A DNA stretch of 64,000 nt from Pseudonocardia autotrophica (GCF_000717175.1 NZ_JNYD01000012.1:62001-126000); one strand, 5' to 3'; positions 55,570 through 63,700 are shown, counted from the stretch's first letter. Translations and numbers: made by a program. Notes: a model not told the origin generated them from the letters alone.

Positions 55570-55887
55570 TCATGCGGCGCCGCGGCGGACGTGTGGCAGG
55601 CCGTGAGCGCGGCCGGCCCAGATGCCGACGCGGAATCGCTCGGGCAGTTCGGCGGCGATCTGGGCGCACGTTGTCGAGGCGGGGCAGTCGGCGCAGCGGG
55701 CGGCGGCGCGGGTGAGGCGTGCGGCGTGCTGGTCGTGGGTTTCGCCGGGGAGCGGGTCGACGTCGTGTTCGGGGGCGAGGCCGGCGCAGCGGGCGCCCGG
55801 CAGTGCTGGGCCGGCGAGCAGGTCCGCGAGTAGGTCGGGGACGGCGCGGCGGGTGCGGACCTCGGTGCGGTTGAGCGACGGGGTCAT
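55570..55887 (-). CDS. WhiB-like iron-sulfur transcription factor
   Basis: A 105-residue WhiB-family protein. The four iron-sulfur cysteines are C34, C65, C68 and C74 (C-x30-C-x2-C-x5-C), followed by the turn GIWAG (usual GVWGG). Such proteins bind the sigma-A region 4 and tune promoters in response to redox or NO. I chose the ATG at 55887: it overlaps the previous stop (ATGA) and has GAGGAG upstream; the longer open frame is Arg/Pro-rich and antisense. It may control the element's own transfer genes. Confidence 0.85.
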   Translation of the reverse strand: MTPSLNRTEVRTRRAVPDLLADLLAGPALPGARCAGLAPEHDVDPLPGETHDQHAARLTRAAARCADCPASTTCAQIAAELPERFRVGIWAGRAHGLPHVRRGAA

Positions 55888-56171
55888 GTCGGGCTCCTCG
55901 TGTCGTCGGGCCATCGGTGCGGAAGCACTGGTCGGCGGTACAGGGGGTGGCCGCGCTGGCGGCGCAGGAGCGCGGCCCAGGCGAGCGGTCCGACGGTGTC
56001 GGGGTGCACGGCCAGGGCGAGGAGGTCGGCGCGGAAGTCGGCGACGGTGCCGATGCCGGCGAGCTGACCGCGGCGGTAGAGCGGGCCGATGAGGATGTCG
56101 TCGTCGAGCTGGGCGAGCAGCTGCAGCGTGCGGCGGATCGCCGGCCAGTCCGTGCGGCGGGTCATCGACAT
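55884..56171 (-). CDS. Hypothetical protein, WhiB-coupled
   Basis: A 95-residue protein (MSMTRRTDWPAIRRTLQLLA). It has a helical first half, an IGPLYRRGQLAGIGTVADF middle and a basic Pro-rich end. Start overlaps the upstream stop by about 10 bases and its stop overlaps the WhiB ATG, so it is made with WhiB. Function unknown. Confidence 0.6.
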   Translation of the reverse strand: MSMTRRTDWPAIRRTLQLLAQLDDDILIGPLYRRGQLAGIGTVADFRADLLALAVHPDTVGPLAWAALLRRQRGHPLYRRPVLPHRWPDDTRSPT

Positions 56172-56524
56172 CTCGGCGGGACGAGGGTCGAGGAGTGCAC
56201 GGGGCGGCCGGTCTGGTCGAGGTCAACGTAGAACGGCGGGTACGTGTGGCGGTCGTGGCCGAGGAACTCGCGGTCACCCGCGGCGGTAGCGACGGGGGTG
56301 CCGTCCTCGTGGCGCCAAATGGGCCAGCGGCCGCGGTGCGGTCGGGCGGGCTGGCCGTCGAGCGGGCCACCGATGTAGACCTCTTCCGTCCGGGACGGGG
56401 TCAGCTCTGAGGTGGTCCTCCAGTCAGTGACCCCGTCCCCATAGGGGGGGACGGGGGACGGGGTCACGCTGACCCCGTCCGGGACGGGGTGGGACGGGGT
56501 GGGACGGGGTCGGTCGGTGGTCAT
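56162..56524 (-). CDS. Hypothetical protein with repeat-bearing N-terminus
   Basis: A 120-residue frame. From residue 48 it contains VYIGGPLDGQPARP, a segment typical of small phage and plasmid proteins whose start is often IGGPLDG-like. The first 45 residues are Pro/Thr/Ser-rich and are encoded by the GACGGGGT repeats at 56394-56510, so the true start may be further in. ATG at 56524 overlaps the upstream stop (ATGA). Function unknown. Confidence 0.5.
   Translation of the reverse strand: MTTDRPRPTPSHPVPDGVSVTPSPVPPYGDGVTDWRTTSELTPSRTEEVYIGGPLDGQPARPHRGRWPIWRHEDGTPVATAAGDREFLGHDRHTYPPFYVDLDQTGRPVHSSTLVPPRCR
56394..56510. repeat. Seven-copy GACGGGGT direct and inverted repeat cluster
   Basis: GACGGGGT occurs directly at 56394, 56457, 56483, 56493 and 56503, and inverted (ACCCCGTC) at 56430 and 56472. 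The last three form perfect 10-bp tandem units GGGACGGGGT. The cluster lies just past the end of the DnaB/RepA-like gene. It may be an iteron-type origin, an operator, or simply a low-complexity coding repeat. Confidence 0.75.
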
Positions 56525-58062
56525 GCTGCGGACTCCTCGAAGGGCTTCACGAGGCGGTGGTTCTTGGCTCCGCGCGGCCCGTCCTCTTCGACGACGAAGC
56601 CCTCGTCGACGAGGGCGGCGAGGGCGGCGCGGGTATCGGCGGCGCGCCGGCCGCGGACCCGGTCGGTGATCTCTGTCTTGGACAGCGGGCGTGGCGCGCC
56701 GGCGAGCGCAGCGGCGACCTTGGCCATCAGGGCGGTTGGGCGGAAGGTCGACAGCTCCTCGCCGCGGTGGTGGGGAGACACGAGGCTGGCGTCGAGGACG
56801 GGCCGGCCGTCGACGACGACGCTCTCCAGGGTCAGGTCGGCGAACCAGTGCAGGCCGTCGCGTGCGGGGAGCGCGTGCTGGCGAAGCTGTGCGGGTCGGT
56901 CCTTGGCGACGTAGACGGTTGATCGGCCGGTGACACCGATCCCGAACGGGGTGCGGTTCTCCAGGACGTAGGCCGCGCCGTTGAGGCCGGCGAGCTTGTG
57001 CTGACCGCCGATCGAGTAGCGGCCGCGGCCCTCGCGGTCCTTGGTGACGTGGTCGAGGTCGACGACGGCCGGTCCGCGGTCGGCGATCCAGCGGGGCAGC
57101 ATCGCCCCGAACCTGGCGATGTCGCCGTTGTCGATGAGCTCCATGCCGTGGAGGGTCATCGCCTCGGTGACGCCGTCGAGGACCACGAGGGTCGGATCGA
57201 AGTGCTCGAGCAGGTCGGCGAGGATCGCGCGGTTGCGTCCGACGTTGATTGCCTCCATCGGGCGGACGTAGGCGAACCCGTGGCGGATGGCGTCGGGGTC
57301 GGCGCCCAGGGCGAGCAGGCGGCCGACGACGCCACCCTCGTCGTCCTCGAAGTCGAGGTAGACCACCGAGTGCCCACGATCGAGTTCGATCCGTGCGGCG
57401 AGCAGCGCGAACCAGCTCTTGCCGGCCTCTGACTCGGCCGAGACGCTGTGAACGCGGCCGGGGTAGAACAGGCCGACGCCGTCCGCGCGCCGGCTGACCG
57501 TCGGCTGAGCCGGCCGGTACGTGCCATCGAGGACGGCGGTGAGGTCGACGGCTGCCCAGGAGGTCGCCGGCCGGTCCCGGAGGGTGCTGCCGGCGGCGAG
57601 CTTCGCGGCGGCGTCGGCGACCAGGTCGTCGACGTCATCGAACCCGGTGCCGGCTTGCCGGACGCGTTGCAGCGCCAGGGTGAGTTCTTCGATCGCGCGC
57701 CGTTTCCTGGCCTGTGCGGCAACGATCTCGGCGTGGAACGCCGCGCTGGCCGGCGTTGAGACCGAAGCGATGAGCGTGTGCAGGTAGGGAAGGCCACCGA
57801 CACGCGCGAGCTGGCCCCGGCTGTCCAGCTCGTGGCCGACAGTGACCGCATCGGCGGGGTCGCCGCGGTGGTGGAGGTCGACGATCGCGGCGAAGACGTC
57901 GGCATGCGCGGGCCGGTAGAAGTCGCGTGGTTCGAGCTGCTGCAGCACGTCGTCGATCGCAGCGCGGCTGAGCAGCATTGATCCGAGGACGCTCTGTTCG
58001 GCCGGGACGTCGGCCGGCGGGAGCTGCTCGACCGGAGCTGCTCTATCTGCAGCTGCGGTCAT
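56521..58062 (-). CDS. DnaB N-domain / RepA-like AAA ATPase
   Basis: A 513-residue protein. Residues 15-130 match the DnaB N-terminal helicase-loading domain (AEQSVLGSMLLSRAAIDDVL). Then a RecA-type ATPase of the AAA_25/RepA group: Walker A SAESEAGKSWF (GKS 214-216), YLDFEDDEGG, Walker B TLVVLDGVTE, and DLDHVTKD. A winged-helix-like C-terminus (PLSKTEITDRVRGRRAADTRAAL) follows. I chose the ATG at 58062 because CCGGAGG lies 8 bases upstream and it overlaps the previous stop (ATGA). Likely role: helicase or helicase loader for element replication. Confidence 0.8.
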   Translation of the reverse strand: MTAAADRAAPVEQLPPADVPAEQSVLGSMLLSRAAIDDVLQQLEPRDFYRPAHADVFAAIVDLHHRGDPADAVTVGHELDSRGQLARVGGLPYLHTLIASVSTPASAAFHAEIVAAQARKRRAIEELTLALQRVRQAGTGFDDVDDLVADAAAKLAAGSTLRDRPATSWAAVDLTAVLDGTYRPAQPTVSRRADGVGLFYPGRVHSVSAESEAGKSWFALLAARIELDRGHSVVYLDFEDDEGGVVGRLLALGADPDAIRHGFAYVRPMEAINVGRNRAILADLLEHFDPTLVVLDGVTEAMTLHGMELIDNGDIARFGAMLPRWIADRGPAVVDLDHVTKDREGRGRYSIGGQHKLAGLNGAAYVLENRTPFGIGVTGRSTVYVAKDRPAQLRQHALPARDGLHWFADLTLESVVVDGRPVLDASLVSPHHRGEELSTFRPTALMAKVAAALAGAPRPLSKTEITDRVRGRRAADTRAALAALVDEGFVVEEDGPRGAKNHRLVKPFEESAA

Positions 58063-58259
58063 GCCTGTCGCCTCCGGCGGCAACGGCGTGGCCAGATCCA
58101 GCAGGCGCACGCGTCATGTGCATCGAGGTGGTCGAGGGCCTTCCACAGCGCCAGGGCGGCGACGTCGTCGATTCGGTTACGCTGGCCCTGCCCACCGCCT
58201 GGGTTGCTAGTGCTGAGCGCCGGCCGCATGTCCCGCGGCCGGCGTTCCTGCGTTCTCAT
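58059..58259 (-). CDS. Small hypothetical protein
   Basis: A 66-residue protein. NRIDDVAALALWKALDHLDAHDACACWIW is followed by a basic tail. The ATG at 58259 overlaps the upstream stop and its own stop overlaps the DnaB-like ATG, both as ATGA. The C-A-C-W-I-W end is unusual. Longer upstream frame is rejected as Arg/Pro-rich. Function unknown. Confidence 0.55.
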   Translation of the reverse strand: MRTQERRPRDMRPALSTSNPGGGQGQRNRIDDVAALALWKALDHLDAHDACACWIWPRRCRRRRQA

Positions 58260-58498
58260 GGCGTGCTCGCCTCCGTCTGGCGAGCGGGTGCGAGGAGCGA
58301 AGCGATTCGAGATCGCTGCTCGTTGGTGAGCGGCGGAGCGGTGGCGAGGACGTTGGCAACGTGCTGCTCGAGGCGCAGCGCGGCCAGCTCGGCGCGGTCG
58401 GCGCTCAGGCGCGGATCGTTGGGGTTCTGCTTGGCGCGACCCGCGATGCGGGCGCGGACGTGGTGGACGTCCTTGGCGAGGGGCGATTCGGTCGTCAC
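58256..58498 (-). CDS. Small hypothetical protein, first of the coupled series
   Basis: An 80-residue helical protein (MTTESPLAKDVHHVRARIAG ... PPLTNEQRSRIASLLAP). It heads eight genes running to 54326 that are overlapped or nearly so. The end resembles short proteins that often accompany actinomycete plasmid replication genes. Its promoter should lie in 58499-58785. Confidence 0.6.
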   Translation of the reverse strand: MTTESPLAKDVHHVRARIAGRAKQNPNDPRLSADRAELAALRLEQHVANVLATAPPLTNEQRSRIASLLAPARQTEASTP

Positions 58499-58785
58499 GG
58501 GGCTGTCCCTTGTGGGTCAGCGCCTGCGTCCAGCGTCCACGGGTGGGAGACGGGATCGCAGGCGCGTATGGCCTGGTGATCTCGCTCGACCTGTCGGAGA
58601 CGCCTGGTCCGTGACGGAAGCTGGCGTCGCCTGGACGCCGCTGCACTTCACTAGATCGTTCGGTTCGGGGGTCGCGATTGCGCGATCGCGCGGCGCCTGG
58701 CCGTGTGGCGATCGGGACGGTTGACGATCCCGTTCCCTAGCGGGGTATTCGGTTGTGCCGGTGGACGTTAGCACTCGGTCTGCGA
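58499..58785. other. Non-coding gap with a 12-bp palindrome
   Basis: A 287-base gap between the tyrosine recombinase stop and the first gene of the next minus-strand unit. It contains the perfect palindrome GCGCGATCGCGC (58680-58691) within a region rich in CGATC. It is the likely promoter/operator region, and since tyrosine integrases usually have their attP just downstream, it could also hold a second attachment site. No tRNA-like sequence is seen. Confidence 0.5.
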
Positions 58786-59733
58786 TCACGACAAAGGTCC
58801 GCGGCGAGGTCCGAGAAGCGAGCCCAGGTGTGCAACTACAGCTGCGGCGTGGTCCTGGCTGAACTGCGTATAGATCTGCGTGGTGGCCGGCGAGGAGTGC
58901 CCGAGCAGCTCTTGGGTGAGCCGAAGGTCTCGCGACAGCTGGTAGATCCGGGTCCCGTAGCGGTGCCGCAGCGAATGGCAGGTGTGCGGGATGCCGAGCT
59001 GCCGCAGGTGCGCGTTGACCAGGATCGACACGTGATAGCCGGGACGGTCCGGCTGCTGGTCTAGTGCCCAGAGCCGGCCGCGGCGGCCGGTCATGTGCGG
59101 TGCCAGCTCGGCGAGCACCTCGGCCGGGAGCGGCACCTTGCGAGGCCGGCCGCCCTTGCCCTCCGGGATGTCGAGGATCGGCGGGTCGAGGTGGTCAAGG
59201 ATGTCCTCGCGGCGCACCTGGTGGATTTCCATCGCGCGGAGCCCGCAGTAGGAACCGAGGACCAGCCAGGCGCGCATCCGCTGGTCGGCAGTGGTTAGGG
59301 CGAGTTCGAGATCGGCCTCGGGGATCGGTCGTGGGCGGGCATGGGGTCGGCGCGGAAGCGGGATCTCGCGGGTCGGGTCCTCGGTGAGGTAGCCGCGGCG
59401 GGCGAGCCAGCCGTAGAAGCTGCGGATGTTCGCGGTGTAGGACACGCGGGTGGCCTGGGAGAGGCCGCGGTTGACCTGCGCGTCGAGCCACTGCTCGATG
59501 TCGGCGGTGGTGGCCTGCAGCAGAGTCCGTGGCGCGAGGTGGGTGGCAAGGTCGAGCACCCGCATTTCCCGGTTCCTCAAGGTGGGCGGCCTCAGACCGC
59601 GGCGTTTCATGTCGCGGATGTGCTCGGCGAGGGCGTCGCGGTCGGCGGCGTCGAGGATCGAGCGGTCGAAGCGTGGTCTCATCGCCCGGCCGCCCGGAAC
59701 GTCACTGAGTCGTGCGCTGCGTTGGGGCAGCAC
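58786..59733 (-). CDS. Tyrosine recombinase (XerC/integrase type)
   Basis: A 315-residue protein (298 if the ATG at 59682, MRPRFDRSILDAAD, is used). It has the SAM-like core-binding domain, then the catalytic set: R in SYCGLRAMEIHQ, K in PEGKGGRPRKVPL, H-x-x-R in CHSLRHRYGT, H in LLGHSSPATT, and Y in TTQIYTQF. It has no arm-binding domain, so it is of the short Xer type. It follows Rep closely with no excisionase between. It may resolve element multimers or be a second integrase. Confidence 0.9.
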   Translation of the reverse strand: MLPQRSARLSDVPGGRAMRPRFDRSILDAADRDALAEHIRDMKRRGLRPPTLRNREMRVLDLATHLAPRTLLQATTADIEQWLDAQVNRGLSQATRVSYTANIRSFYGWLARRGYLTEDPTREIPLPRRPHARPRPIPEADLELALTTADQRMRAWLVLGSYCGLRAMEIHQVRREDILDHLDPPILDIPEGKGGRPRKVPLPAEVLAELAPHMTGRRGRLWALDQQPDRPGYHVSILVNAHLRQLGIPHTCHSLRHRYGTRIYQLSRDLRLTQELLGHSSPATTQIYTQFSQDHAAAVVAHLGSLLGPRRGPLS

Positions 59734-59842
59734 GAGGTGGAACCATCGTTCATGGGTCAGCTCCCTTGTAGCTGATCAAGGTCCGGGTAGCCGGCGTTGC
59801 AGCGCCGGTCCGGGCCGTCCAATCGGGGGCGGGACGGGTTTC

Positions 59843-61084
59843 TCAGACGGGTCTTGCTGTCACTGGTCGTCGGGGCGCGGGTAGGAACCAGTCCAGACAC
59901 CGGGCAGTGAGCCAGGCCTTCACGGCGTCGACGCCCTGGGTTTCGGCGAGGTCGAGCAGCTCGGCCACGTGCAGGCGCACGGCGGGCCATGCCTCGGGGG
60001 TGACACCGATGGTGTCCTCGCCGCCCAGGTCCTCGGCGACGATGTCGTCGTCGGTGCGTTCGGTGCGCAGGCCCGCCCAGGCGCGGAGGTCCCGCGACCA
60101 GGACACCTGTCGGCGGTTGAAGCTGGCCTGTTCCCACTCCCACCACAGTTCGCAGTCGTCGGCGAGCCCGGTGGCCAGGGCGTCGCGGAGGATCGCGAAC
60201 GGGGAGCGGTTGCCGTCGCGGCCCTCCTTCGCAGAGGAGGCGACGACCTCGGCGGTGATCTTCGCGAGGTAGTCGGAGACCTGCTCCAGCGACGCGGCGG
60301 TCATCTGCACGGCGCGGACGTCGAGGCCTCCGCGGTCTTCGACGGCGTCCATGCCGCGGCGAGCCAGGGCGCGCTGCCAGCGGGCGAACCAGCGGCCGCC
60401 GAGTTCTTCGGCCATCAGATCTGAGATCGGGCCGTCGAAGACCGCGAGGGCGTGGACGTGGAGGTGCCAACCGTGCTCGCCGTGGGTGGCTTCGACGACC
60501 CGGACCCATCCGAGTAGGCCCCAGGTGTCGCGTTCGCGTTCGCACTGCCGCCCGGACACGACCGCACCCCAGGCCGCGGACAGCGCGGTCCACAGGTCGG
60601 CGAGGCGCTGACCGCGACGGTGCCGCATGGTGAGGGTGATCAGGTGCGCCGACCCGCGCGCGGCGGCGACCGTGGACAGCACGTCGAGCAGCTCGGCAGA
60701 GCGTTCCCCGGCGATCCGGCGGGCGCACACCGGGCACGCCCACGGCGACCCGCAAGACTGCAGGCCGGCCAGACCCGCTCGACGACCCTCCGGCGTCTCG
60801 GACACCCGCAGCACCGGGCCACCCGCCGCGGTGTGCGTCACCCGGCCGCAGTGCCGCAGCCGCTTGAGGGACGTCCAGGACCACAACCGTGAGCGCCAGG
60901 CGATCGCCTCCGCGCGCCGGTGCCGACGGCGCCTCTCCCGGTCAGCCACGACGGGCGGCTGACCAGCGGCGGAAGGGGCGTCCGCAGGAGTACCAAGGGT
61001 CGCGGCCTTCGGCCGCTCCCGGCCGCCCGCTCCCGCCTCCGGCGTCGCGGCGGCCGGACGGCCAGGCCTCACCGTGGAGCTCAT
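59843..61084 (-). CDS. Rolling-circle replication initiator (RepSA-like)
   Basis: A 413-residue HUH-type Rep protein. Motif I HLITLTMRH (147-155), HUH motif II GWHLHVHALAVF (H209, H211), and motif III EQVSDYLAKI with nicking Y272 and K275. A zinc-like cluster, C111, C117 and C120 (SCGSPWACPVC), precedes them. This is the set found in pSAM2-type and pIJ101-type plasmids. I chose the ATG at 61084, overlapping the upstream stop (ATGA). It should nick a double-strand origin, which is often within or near the gene. Confidence 0.88.
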   Translation of the reverse strand: MSSTVRPGRPAAATPEAGAGGRERPKAATLGTPADAPSAAGQPPVVADRERRRRHRRAEAIAWRSRLWSWTSLKRLRHCGRVTHTAAGGPVLRVSETPEGRRAGLAGLQSCGSPWACPVCARRIAGERSAELLDVLSTVAAARGSAHLITLTMRHRRGQRLADLWTALSAAWGAVVSGRQCERERDTWGLLGWVRVVEATHGEHGWHLHVHALAVFDGPISDLMAEELGGRWFARWQRALARRGMDAVEDRGGLDVRAVQMTAASLEQVSDYLAKITAEVVASSAKEGRDGNRSPFAILRDALATGLADDCELWWEWEQASFNRRQVSWSRDLRAWAGLRTERTDDDIVAEDLGGEDTIGVTPEAWPAVRLHVAELLDLAETQGVDAVKAWLTARCLDWFLPAPRRPVTARPV

Positions 61085-61341
61085 CGGACACGCTCCCCGC
61101 GGGATGCCTCCGGCGGCCCTGCCGGGGGCACCTCGGCTCCGGGCAGGGGGAGCCGCTCCCTGCCCATCACGTCGGCCCCGGAGGGCAGCACGGCCGGCGC
61201 ACGACCCGCGAGCACGCGCAGGCGGGTGGCGGTGGCGTGGGCGGGTCGCGGGCCGCACACCGGCCGTGCCGGAGCAGGCTCGCCGACGTGACGGGCAGGG
61301 AGCTTGAGCAGGACCACCGCGAGGATCAGCAGGGGGATCAC
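61081..61341 (-). CDS. Small membrane protein between Tra and Rep
   Basis: An 86-residue protein starting with GTG (VIPLLILAVVLLKLPARHVG), giving one N-terminal membrane helix and a Pro/Ala-rich cytoplasmic or exported tail. Its start overlaps the translocase stop (GTGA) and its stop overlaps the Rep ATG (ATGA). Its position fits the small spread or transfer proteins of actinomycete elements; role inferred only. Confidence 0.65.
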   Translation of the reverse strand: MIPLLILAVVLLKLPARHVGEPAPARPVCGPRPAHATATRLRVLAGRAPAVLPSGADVMGRERLPLPGAEVPPAGPPEASRGERVR

Positions 61342-62510
61342 GGGGCGACCGCCCGGGCGTACTCGGCGTAGGACAGGTACGGAGCCCGTAGGCGGCCCAC
61401 GGGCAGGCCAGGCCACGTGTAGAGGGCGATGCCCGGGTCGGCGCCGGCGTGATCGGGGGCGAGGTCTTCGGCGCCGGCGTGGAGCAGCTTGACGGCCTCG
61501 GGGGAGTCGACGCGGAACGAGAGCCGACCCGCGCACTGGGCCCGCTCGGCAGCGCCGACGATGGTGGCCTCGGCGCGCTGGGCGAGCAGCAGGACCCGCA
61601 TTCCGACCTTGTGTGACTCGGCGAGCAGCCGCGCGACCAGCGCGCGGACGCGCTTGCCCTGCCTGGTGTCGGCGGTGTCGAGGGCGCGCAGGATCCCGGG
61701 CCACTCCTCGAGGACGACCAGGATCAGCGGGTGGTGGTCGTCGACGGGCAGGACGTCGCGGTCGACGGGCATCGCGGTGAGGCGGGTATCCATGTCGTCG
61801 ACCAGGGCGGCGAGAACATGCTCGACGCGGTCGAGGTCGGCCAGCCCGGACACCACCCGGTCGGCAACGGCGAAGGGGCGCAGGGTGAGCCCAGAGGCGT
61901 CGACACCGGCGATCCGCACCGTCCGGCGGTGGGCGAGCTGCGCGAGCAGCCCGTAGGTCCAGGTGGACTTCCCGGACCGGGTCTGCCCTTGGCAGATCAT
62001 GTGCGGCAGGTCGGGCGGGTCGACCCACAGCGGACCGGACTCGGTGAGGCCGAGGAGGACGGGGCCGGCGTGGTGGTGGCGGATCCGGTAGGGGTCGGCG
62101 AGCGGGTCGCGGTCGAGGAGCTCCACGCGGGCCCACCCGAGGCCGCGCGGTTCAACGCGCAGTGCGACGGCCCCGAGGTGCGGGGCGAGGCGGGGCGCGG
62201 CCTTGCGCAGGTCCTCGGGGAGCTGGCCGGGCAGCAGGCGCACGATCAGCACGGTGGGCGGGCCGAGGGTGACCGAGGCGACGGCGGGGGTGGAGACGGT
62301 GGGCCCGGACGGGGTGTCGACGGTGCGGGACGCGCCGGCGCCTTCGCAGGCCTGCCGCCATGCCCAGATCAGCCGCTCGGCGGTGAGGGCGGCGGCGTGC
62401 TGGTCGGCGCGGTGCTCGGCGTGGTGTCGGCGGCGGGTGCGCCACCCCGGACGGGCCGGAGCCCCTACCCCAGGGAAGCGGGCAGGGGCTCCGGAGTTGG
62501 TGGCGGTCAT
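61338..62510 (-). CDS. FtsK/SpoIIIE-type DNA translocase, probable conjugal Tra
   Basis: A 390-residue protein with an FtsK-type ATPase. Walker A is GQTRSGKST (175-183) and Walker B is LILVVLEEWPG; QRAEATIVGAAERAQC is the usual sensor-like segment. It has no clear membrane helices of its own. In mycelial actinomycetes one such hexameric motor moves double-stranded plasmid DNA between cells. I chose the ATG at 62510, which overlaps the previous stop (ATGA); the longer frame is antisense-like. Small membrane proteins on both sides may supply anchoring. Confidence 0.85.
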   Translation of the reverse strand: MTATNSGAPARFPGVGAPARPGWRTRRRHHAEHRADQHAAALTAERLIWAWRQACEGAGASRTVDTPSGPTVSTPAVASVTLGPPTVLIVRLLPGQLPEDLRKAAPRLAPHLGAVALRVEPRGLGWARVELLDRDPLADPYRIRHHHAGPVLLGLTESGPLWVDPPDLPHMICQGQTRSGKSTWTYGLLAQLAHRRTVRIAGVDASGLTLRPFAVADRVVSGLADLDRVEHVLAALVDDMDTRLTAMPVDRDVLPVDDHHPLILVVLEEWPGILRALDTADTRQGKRVRALVARLLAESHKVGMRVLLLAQRAEATIVGAAERAQCAGRLSFRVDSPEAVKLLHAGAEDLAPDHAGADPGIALYTWPGLPVGRLRAPYLSYAEYARAVAP

Positions 62511-62833
62511 GCTGCGTGCCGCCGCGGTCGGATCGGGATGATCTCGGCGAGCGGTTCGGCCGCGGGACGTGGTGGCGCGGCGGACACGTCGGCGCTGATG
62601 TCGTCGGGCACCTCGACGGCCTGTACGGCGTCGTCCGGGTCGTGTCCGACGGCCCACGGAGCTGGCCTGCGGACGCGGAGGGTGGGCCGCATCCACGGGC
62701 GGTCTCGGGGGACGAGTAGGACGGCGAGGTAGCCGAAGAACATCCCGGCGAGGACGAGGGAGATCGGCAGCGGGGCGAGCCACCAGATGGCGGCGGCGAC
62801 CCGGCCGAGGAAGGCGAGGACGTCCCACATCAC
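62507..62833 (-). CDS. Two-helix membrane protein upstream of Tra
   Basis: A 108-residue protein with two membrane helices (WDVLAFLGRVAAAIWWLAP and ISLVLAGMFFGYLAVLLV) and a Pro/Asp-rich tail ending PIRPRRHAA. GTG at 62833 or ATG at 62830 both overlap the upstream stop. It may anchor the Tra motor; this is inferred from coupling. Confidence 0.65.
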   Translation of the reverse strand: MMWDVLAFLGRVAAAIWWLAPLPISLVLAGMFFGYLAVLLVPRDRPWMRPTLRVRRPAPWAVGHDPDDAVQAVEVPDDISADVSAAPPRPAAEPLAEIIPIRPRRHAA

Positions 62834-63198
62834 GCGGCCGCCGGCTTCTGCTGGCCCTGTCCGTCGATGCCGTCGGCGCGCATCGAGAGGGCGACGCGGC
62901 CGGTGGAGCGGTCGGCGTAGGGGACGGCGACGAGGTTGATGAACCGGACCGGCTTCCACTTGTCGACCTTCGGCTCGTCCCAGGAGGCGACGCGGACGCC
63001 GATGACCTCGGCGCGGTCGGCGTCGTCGTCGTCGACCAGGACGTCGATGACCCACAGCGGGACGCCGTGTTCGTCCTTGTCCTGCTCGCCGGTGCGGCGC
63101 CGGGAGCCGTCGGAGAGTTCGGCGTACTGGGCGCGGGCGGCGGCCTTGCCGGTGCCGATGAACTGGGCGCGGGTGGAGTCGACAGGGATGGTGCGCAT
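62830..63198 (-). CDS. Conserved-looking element protein, unknown function
   Basis: A 122-residue protein starting at the ATG at 63198 with CAGGAGACACCC upstream. MRTIPVDSTRAQFIGTGKAA and VPLWVIDVLVDDDDADRAEV suggest an OB- or beta-rich fold, and FINLVAVPYADRS continues it. Such proteins commonly precede tra in actinomycete elements and may bind single-stranded DNA; I cannot confirm that. Confidence 0.6.
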   Translation of the reverse strand: MRTIPVDSTRAQFIGTGKAAARAQYAELSDGSRRRTGEQDKDEHGVPLWVIDVLVDDDDADRAEVIGVRVASWDEPKVDKWKPVRFINLVAVPYADRSTGRVALSMRADGIDGQGQQKPAAA

Positions 63199-63295
63199 GG
63201 GTGTCTCCTGGTGTGAGTGCAGGGGTGAGGCCCGCCGGGTGTCGGCGGACAGGTGTGGGCGCCCGTGGGCGCGCAGGGGTGAGCCCCGGCCGGCG

Positions 63296-63619
63296 TCAGC
63301 TGGTCGGGGCGGTGAGGGTGTCGGCGGCGCGGCGCAGGGCGGGGCCGTCGAGGTGCGCGAGGGTGGTGCGGTAGTCGTCGAGGACGCCCGCGAGGAGTCC
63401 ACGGCGCTGTATGTCTGCCCATTCCGCGGGTGGCACCGTCGTCGGTCCCCAGACCTCGGGGTCGGGTCCGCGCTCGATGAGACGGTCGGCGACCGCAAGG
63501 GAACGCAGGATGTCGCCGACGGGGATCGCGAACGCGGCGGGCAGCGTGTTCACGGCCGCATACAGGGCGCGATTGGCCTCGGTCTGGTCGCCGCGGACGG
63601 CAGGGGGCATGATGCCCAT
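63296..63619 (-). CDS. Hypothetical protein at the right end of the element
   Basis: A 107-residue helical protein. The ATG at 63619 (MGIMPPAVRGDQTEANRALY) has AGGAGC about 9 bases upstream; MPPAVRG at 63610 is an alternative. RSLAVADRLIERGPDPEVWG and DYRTTLAHLDGPALRRAAD are its ordered parts. It is the first minus-strand gene, 97 bases from the attR half. Confidence 0.55.
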   Translation of the reverse strand: MGIMPPAVRGDQTEANRALYAAVNTLPAAFAIPVGDILRSLAVADRLIERGPDPEVWGPTTVPPAEWADIQRRGLLAGVLDDYRTTLAHLDGPALRRAADTLTAPTS

Positions 63620-63700
63620 GGGCGGAGCTCCTACTCCGTCAAGGCCTCGGATCACGGTGTTGGCGCACCGCCCGGGGCCGTCTGCATTTATGGGTGCGGC

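Noticed and set aside
54487..55833. A 448-residue Gly/Val/Ala frame on the plus strand of the element
   Set aside because: It is antisense to the 322-residue and WhiB-like genes, which have overlaps, ribosome sites and, for WhiB, a clear domain.
58499..58785. A tRNA gene or tRNA 3' end as target of the tyrosine recombinase
   Set aside because: No cloverleaf, TTCGAATC-like T-loop or CCA-end pattern was found near the recombinase or at the element ends.
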